From Stigonema ocellatum SAG 48.90 = DSM 106950 (GTDB lineage: Bacteria; Cyanobacteriota; Cyanobacteriia; Cyanobacteriales; Nostocaceae): a DNA stretch of 26,351 nucleotides. A program made the position numbers and the translations under genes. Shown here piece after piece: positions 22,196 through 26,351 of the stretch (positions are counted from its first letter, which is position 1; each line of letters begins with the position of its first letter). The notes under the pieces are model-generated. The model did no database searches, was not told where the DNA came from, and saw nothing but the letters and a program-made list of their open reading frames with translations. The stretch is taken from the NCBI GenBank assembly GCA_016903675.1, contig JADQBA010000125.1, forward strand, positions 1 through 26,351. Direction: 5' to 3'.

Positions 22196-22906
22196 CTACA
22201 TTTCTCGTACTACTGGTTGACCGTCTTTGACTTCGCCAATTAAAACTAAATCTGCACAATTGACGAATATACCATTTTCTAGAACACCAGGAATGTTATT
22301 TAATATTTTTTCTAGGGCCGCTGGGTCATCTATAGTATCAAATTTTACGTCAATGACCATGTTACCTTGGTCGGTAATGACTGGACCCGCTTTTTTAACG
22401 CCCATCCGGAGGTCTGGTTTGCCGCCGAGTTTTTTAAGTGCCTGCATGACCGGGGTGAGTGCCATGGGTATCACTTCCACGGGCACGGGAAAAACAGCAC
22501 CCAATCTATCAACTAATTTACCACTATCTACCACCACGATGAACCGGTCTGCCAAGTAATCTACCACTTTTTCACGGGTATGGGCAGCACCACCGCCTTT
22601 AATCAAATTCTTGTGGGGATCAACTTCGTCAGCACCATCAATGGCAATATCGATGTGGTCAATAGCGTCTAGGGTCGTGAGAGGAATGCCGTACTGCTTT
22701 GCTAGCACTTCTGCTTGAAAGGAGGTGGGTACGCCTTGAATATCTTTGAGGTCGCCGGACTTCAGGCGTAAGCCTAAATACTCAATTGCATATGCTGTGG
22801 TTGATCCTGTACCCAACCCAACAATGGAACCAGATTTTACCTGGGCAGCGGCGGCTTTACCAACTTCTTGCTTCATCAACTTCACTGGGTCTGTTGCTAC
22901 GGTCAT
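22196..22906 (-). CDS. rpiA: Ribose-5-phosphate isomerase A
   Basis: Interconverts ribulose-5-phosphate and ribose-5-phosphate in the Calvin and pentose phosphate pathways; cytosolic. At 235 residues it has the usual length. GLGTGST (30-36) binds phosphate, and the catalytic set is complete with E. coli spacing: D90, D93, K103 and E112 (IDGADEVDPHKNLIKGGG). The frame is open 22 codons further (to 22972), but I set the start at the ATG at 22906 (MTVATDPVKLMKQEVG) because AGGAG lies 8 bases before it (complement of 22915-22919) and family N-termini begin there. Convergent with the small membrane gene. Confidence 0.97.
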   Translation of the reverse strand: MTVATDPVKLMKQEVGKAAAAQVKSGSIVGLGTGSTTAYAIEYLGLRLKSGDLKDIQGVPTSFQAEVLAKQYGIPLTTLDAIDHIDIAIDGADEVDPHKNLIKGGGAAHTREKVVDYLADRFIVVVDSGKLVDRLGAVFPVPVEVIPMALTPVMQALKKLGGKPDLRMGVKKAGPVITDQGNMVIDVKFDTIDDPAALEKILNNIPGVLENGIFVNCADLVLIGEVKDGQPVVREM

Positions 22907-22914
22907 TCCCAAAA

Positions 22915-22919
22915 CTCCT
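22915..22919 (-). promoter_or_regulatory. Ribosome binding site of rpiA
   Basis: AGGAG on the minus strand, 8 bases before the ATG at 22906, decides that start. Confidence 0.75.
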
Positions 22920-23156
22920 GAAATAGGGCTATAGTCCATATTAATCCGCAACAAACCAATCTTCTGGTACATGAGAATAGTTTCTCAACTTAGTGAACTC
23001 TTTAAAGTTGTTAGGAGTTAGTCATGGTACAAATTGACTATTATGTAAATAGTAAGCTTTTTTAAAGAAAAACCTTGCACTGCCTCGTTACTGGGCTGCT
23101 GCGTGGGAATTTGCAAGTGGGCGATCAATTCATTAAGGTAACTTTCTGCACGGAAC

Positions 23157-25442
23157 ATGAGGCTTTATGGGGAGTTTGAGAAACTGAGAATGAGTGATGA
23201 GACGATTGATTTGACAAACTGCGATCGCGAACCAATCGACATTCCCGGTCTGATCAAGCCTCACGGGGTTTTACTAGTTTTGCAAGATCCTACCCTGGAA
23301 ATCGTTCAGGTGAGCAGCAACACCCAGCTTGTTGGTCGTCAACCTGAGGAATTGCTGGGGAAGCCGCTGTCAGACTTACTGGATGCCAAGGAGATTAATC
23401 TCATTCAACAATGTCTGGCAGAGGATTTTGAAAGCATCAATCCCCTCAACCTGTCCATCAAGCGTCTGAATAAATCAATGTATTTTGATGGCATTGTGCA
23501 TCGTATGCCTCCCGTCATTATTATAGAATTGGAGCAGAAAAAAACCAAGGGCAAAACTGGCTTTTTTGACTTCTATCAACAGGTCAGAGGAACCATCACT
23601 CGCATTCAGAAAGCACCCACCCTGCTGGAAATGTGCCAGATTGTGGTCAAAGAAGTCCGGCGAATCACTGGCTTTGATCGCGTCATGGTCTATCGATTTG
23701 ATCAGGAGGGGGCAGGTAGCGTCATTGCTGAAGACACCAATCAGGAAACGCCTTATCTGGATTTACACTATCCACCCTCTGATATTCCTAAGCAAGCCCG
23801 ACAGCTATACACCCTCAACTGGCTGCGGCTGATTCCAGATGCTAACTACCAGCCTGTCCCCTTAATTCCAGAGAACAATCCCTTGACGAATCAACCCCTC
23901 GATCTAAGTCAATCGGTGTTGCGGAGTGTTTCTCCGATACATCTGGAGTACTTAAAAAATATGGGCGTGGTCGCGTCTATGTCTATTTCCCTGATACACG
24001 ATCAAAAGCTTTGGGGATTGATTGCCTGTCATCATTCGTCGCCCAAATATGTTCCTTACAACATCCGCACCATTTGCGAATTTATTGGACAGGTGATGTC
24101 TGTGGAACTGGTGAATAAAGAAGCCAGTGAAGACAGTGAGTACAAAATGCAATTGCAGTTACTCCAAACACAATTTGTCGAAGCATTGTCTCAGGCTGAG
24201 AATTTGCTCTCTGGCATGGTGCAACTGAAATCTCAATTACTCAATCTCGTGAATGCCACGGGTGCCGTAATTTGCAGTGGCGACCAGTGTATTCTAGTGG
24301 GTGAAACGCCATCGGAGGAAGAGGTTCATGCCTTATTACATTGGGTAAAACCTCACCTAGAACAAGGCTTGTTTGAAACGCGATCGCTCTCTAAACATTA
24401 CCCTGCCGGAGAATCATTTAAGGCGATCGCCAGTGGGGTGTTAGCCCTGGAAATTTCAAGAGTTCATCACAATTACATTCTCTGGTTTCGTCCAGAGGTG
24501 CTTCAAACCGTGAATTGGGGCGGGAACCCCAACAAACCTGTGGAAGTATTCTCAGATGGCAGTTTGCGAATGTCTCCTCGCAAATCCTTTGAATTATGGC
24601 AAGAAACGGTGCAAGGGAGTGCTTTGCCCTGGAAACCCTGCGAAATTCAAGCGGTTGCTGAACTGCGCAGCCTGATTGTGGGCGTTGTGTTGCGACAGGC
24701 AGACAAACTGGCATCAATGAATTTTGAATTACAACGGAGTAACGAAGAACTCGATTCCTTCGCCTACGTTGCCTCCCATGACCTGAAAGAACCGCTGCGG
24801 GGCATCCACAACTATGCTAACTTCCTAATGGAGGACTATGGAGAGGTGCTGAATGAGGATGGGATTGGGAAACTCCAAACCCTGGTGCGGCTGACGCAGC
24901 GAATGGAAGACCTGATAAATTCACTCCTCCATTTCTCTCGGTTGGGACGTGCCGAACTTATGCGGCAACCAGTGAATCTGGACGAGTTAGTACAGCAGGT
25001 AATCATGACATTGACCATTGCCCGACCGCACAGCGAAGTCGAGTTTCGCATTCCTCAACCGCTTCCCATGGTTCAATGCGATCGCGCCCAGGTGAATGAA
25101 CTCTTTAGCAACCTGATTAGCAACGCCATTAAGTACAACGATAAAGCACACAAGTGGGTCGAAATTGGTTTTGTAGCAGGGAATGGAAAAAATTTCTATC
25201 TTCACCCCCCTACCTTCTACGTTCGTGATAATGGCATTGGCATCGCACAGGAGTATCTCGAAAGAATTTTTCAGATATTCCGCCGCTTGCATGGACGGGA
25301 TGAGTTTGGCGGCGGGACGGGGGCAGGGTTAACCATTGCCCGCAAAATTGCCGAACGGCACGGGGGTAGAATTTGGGTGGAATCCACCCCTACTGAAGGC
25401 AGCACATTTTACTTCACCCTGTGGGGGGAGGCAACTGCATGA
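23157..25442 (+). CDS. cphB: Bacteriophytochrome histidine kinase, CphB-like
   Basis: A 761-residue red/far-red photoreceptor kinase: PAS (about 25-125), GAF (about 140-320), PHY (about 330-515) and histidine kinase (from about 525). The cyanobacterial phytochrome GAF cysteine is absent: the RSVSPxH position has I261, followed by conserved H262. Instead C22 (TNCDREPIDIPG) sits where biliverdin-binding bacteriophytochromes carry their chromophore Cys. That combination fits CphB of Calothrix/Tolypothrix, inferring biliverdin. PPSDIP (206-211) and the PHY tongue PRKSF (474-478) are present. Phosphoacceptor H541 (YVASHDLKEPLR), N656 (NLISNAIKYN), and ATP-lid DNGIGI (691-696) are intact. The ATG at 23190 is an alternative start (C11). 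Overlaps its regulator by 4 nt. Confidence 0.93.
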   Translation: MRLYGEFEKLRMSDETIDLTNCDREPIDIPGLIKPHGVLLVLQDPTLEIVQVSSNTQLVGRQPEELLGKPLSDLLDAKEINLIQQCLAEDFESINPLNLSIKRLNKSMYFDGIVHRMPPVIIIELEQKKTKGKTGFFDFYQQVRGTITRIQKAPTLLEMCQIVVKEVRRITGFDRVMVYRFDQEGAGSVIAEDTNQETPYLDLHYPPSDIPKQARQLYTLNWLRLIPDANYQPVPLIPENNPLTNQPLDLSQSVLRSVSPIHLEYLKNMGVVASMSISLIHDQKLWGLIACHHSSPKYVPYNIRTICEFIGQVMSVELVNKEASEDSEYKMQLQLLQTQFVEALSQAENLLSGMVQLKSQLLNLVNATGAVICSGDQCILVGETPSEEEVHALLHWVKPHLEQGLFETRSLSKHYPAGESFKAIASGVLALEISRVHHNYILWFRPEVLQTVNWGGNPNKPVEVFSDGSLRMSPRKSFELWQETVQGSALPWKPCEIQAVAELRSLIVGVVLRQADKLASMNFELQRSNEELDSFAYVASHDLKEPLRGIHNYANFLMEDYGEVLNEDGIGKLQTLVRLTQRMEDLINSLLHFSRLGRAELMRQPVNLDELVQQVIMTLTIARPHSEVEFRIPQPLPMVQCDRAQVNELFSNLISNAIKYNDKAHKWVEIGFVAGNGKNFYLHPPTFYVRDNGIGIAQEYLERIFQIFRRLHGRDEFGGGTGAGLTIARKIAERHGGRIWVESTPTEGSTFYFTLWGEATA
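25425..25431 (+). promoter_or_regulatory. Ribosome binding site of the response regulator
   Basis: GGGGAGG inside the end of cphB, 7 bases before the ATG at 25439. It supports that start over the upstream in-frame ATG-like codon at 25421. Confidence 0.6.
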
Positions 25443-25909
25443 CTCCCAGTTCAGTTTACTCTTTGCAAATGCCACCGATGTTAATTGTGGAAGACAGCAA
25501 CGAAGACTTTGAGGCAATACAACGGTTTTTGGAGCGATCGCCCATTAAGATTCAGATCGTGCGCTGTGTGAATGGAGAGCAAGCATTGGCGTTTCTTTAC
25601 CGGACAGGCAGCTATAGCGATCGCGAAAGTGCCCCCCGTCCCCGCTTAATTGTCCTTGACCTGAATCTGCCTGGAACAGATGGCAGGGAGGTGTTGCGCC
25701 GGATAAAACAAGATGATAATCTAAAAACCATTCCTGTGGTGGTGTTTACTACTTCCAACAACCCCAAAGATATCGAAAACTGCTACCAATATGGAGCTAA
25801 CAGCTACATCGTCAAGCCCATCAATTTTGCTCAACTGAAAAGGGATATACAAACCCTCGTAGATTACTGGTTTGAAGTGACCACCGTGGCCGATCATCTG
25901 AAGGATTAA
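25439..25909 (+). CDS. rcpB: Response regulator, RcpB-like (single receiver domain)
   Basis: A 156-residue CheY-like receiver and nothing else, the typical phytochrome-partner regulator (Rcp family). The acidic pair is E18/D19 (LIVEDSNED), the phosphoacceptor is D74 (LIVLDLNLPGTDG), T104/T105 (VVFTTSN) the switch, and K126 (YIVKPINF) the conserved lysine. It would take phosphate from the adjacent kinase's H541. Downstream output is not encoded here. The start is at 25439, where ATGA overlaps the kinase stop (25440-25442), giving translational coupling. A 14-bp palindrome (ATCCCCTAGGGGAT) follows the stop at 25929-25942. Confidence 0.93.
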   Translation: MTPSSVYSLQMPPMLIVEDSNEDFEAIQRFLERSPIKIQIVRCVNGEQALAFLYRTGSYSDRESAPRPRLIVLDLNLPGTDGREVLRRIKQDDNLKTIPVVVFTTSNNPKDIENCYQYGANSYIVKPINFAQLKRDIQTLVDYWFEVTTVADHLKD

Positions 25910-25928
25910 TCTTGAACTACCGTGACCA

Positions 25929-25942
25929 ATCCCCTAGGGGAT
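25929..25942. repeat. 14-bp palindrome after rcpB
   Basis: ATCCCCTAGGGGAT reads the same on both strands, 20 bp after the stop. There is no T-run, so it may be an operator or a weak terminator. Confidence 0.6.
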
Positions 25943-26029
25943 ATGGACACGGATTCTAGAGAACAAACCTCTAGGAGGAATCTGTTCAATACCTCACTTG
26001 GGAGAATTGCGATTCGTTAATACCAAGTT

Positions 26030-26189
26030 CCAAGTTCAGTAGTGTAGATCACAGTCGGGTACTTCACTCGCTCGACTCTCTGTAGCTCCTGGGGTTTCTG
26101 GAGGTTGGGTAAAGCCAAGACACGCATTACTGAATGAGGCAAGTGACAGGCGATAACGCCGTAAACTTTATCTTTCAAGGGTTATACCA
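26030..26189 (+). ncRNA. Candidate omegaRNA (HEARO-like) upstream of the IscB-like ORF
   Basis: The DNA directly before the IscB-like gene is free of ORFs and holds several possible stems: AGTCG (26051-26055)/CGACT (26073-26077) and GGCG-ATAA-CGCC (26149-26160). OmegaRNAs (HEARO) sit exactly here in IscB loci, and the region looks conserved-RNA-like, but no covariance search was possible. Boundaries are guessed. Confidence 0.35.
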
Positions 26190-26351
26190 ATGAAGAAAGA
26201 AAACGCTCGTGTTCCTGTTATCTCTCCATCAGGTGAGCCACTAATGCCAACAACAGCATCCCGTGCTAGGCGTTGGGTAAAGCAAGGTAAAGCAAAATCA
26301 TTTTGGAATGACTTGGGTATTTGGTATGTTCAATTATTGATTGATCCATCC
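26190..26351 (+). CDS. 5' part of RRXRR/IscB-like (OMEGA) nuclease gene, cut by window edge
   Basis: The first 54 codons of a gene that runs off the window. The N-terminus has PLMP at 17-20 (SGEPLMPTTASRARRWVKQG) and a following GKAKSFWNDLGIWYVQLLID, which is the RRXRR/PLMP N-terminal domain of IscB-type proteins (OMEGA, ancestral to Cas9) and their relatives in cyanobacteria. The nuclease domains (RuvC and, if present, HNH) would come next, outside the window, so activity cannot be judged: it could be IscB, IsrB or an HNH-less relative. ATG at 26190 follows AAGG at 26177-26180. Such genes ride in IS200/IS605-type elements, so this is probably mobile DNA. Confidence 0.75.
   Translation, partial: MKKENARVPVISPSGEPLMPTTASRARRWVKQGKAKSFWNDLGIWYVQLLIDPS

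Noticed and set aside
23157..25442. Cph1/CphA-type phytochrome
   Set aside because: The GAF Cys of that type is Ile261 here and the N-terminal Cys is the bacteriophytochrome one.

Overview
The window looks like chromosomal DNA from a filamentous, probably heterocyst-forming cyanobacterium (Nostocales). The reasons are the frequent HIP1 octamer GCGATCGC, short G/C-rich tandem repeats between genes, cyanobacterial-type housekeeping proteins (IlvC, RpiA, TrpS, GlgP), pentapeptide-repeat, Uma2 and HigBA genes, and a CphB-like bacteriophytochrome with its response regulator. No species can be named from sequence alone.

Layout. 1-2000: an unrecognised minus-strand gene, a 171-bp inverted-repeat element, a YhhY-like GNAT acetyltransferase and a 112-bp MITE with a perfect 8-bp target duplication. 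2002-4578: alpha-glucan phosphorylase. 4746-6450: a DUF429 gene whose 3' end runs into a 14-nt minisatellite, divergent from a toxin-first higBA pair. 6734-8320: a cobalamin-binding radical SAM protein. 8906-10968: trpS and a methylenetetrahydrofolate reductase. 10969-13646: G/C-rich repeats, a 28-bp perfect palindrome, a gene remnant, a Uma2 nuclease and an amidase. 13950-15715: a translationally coupled pair, an unknown 167-aa protein plus a pentapeptide-repeat protein with an N-terminal globular domain. 15980-18857, all minus strand: ilvC, a small membrane protein, an aldo/keto reductase and a second MITE copy. 18858-19947: a repeat-rich stretch with a broken gene. 19948-22002: a SagB-type dehydrogenase and a small membrane protein. 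22196-22906: rpiA. 23157-25909: the bacteriophytochrome kinase and its regulator, overlapping by 4 nt. 26190 to the edge: the first 54 codons of an RRXRR/IscB-like gene.

Most genes are single housekeeping units. Five pairs clearly belong together or show linked signals: higB-higA (26-nt overlap), the 167-aa gene with the pentapeptide gene (ATGA overlap), cphB-rcpB (ATGA overlap), DUF429 with its minisatellite, and the terminal IscB-like ORF with about 160-280 bp of structured upstream DNA where an omegaRNA (HEARO) would be expected. The best candidates for something undescribed are the coupled 167-aa/pentapeptide cassette, the IscB-like locus cut by the window edge, and the in-frame minisatellite tail on the DUF429 protein.
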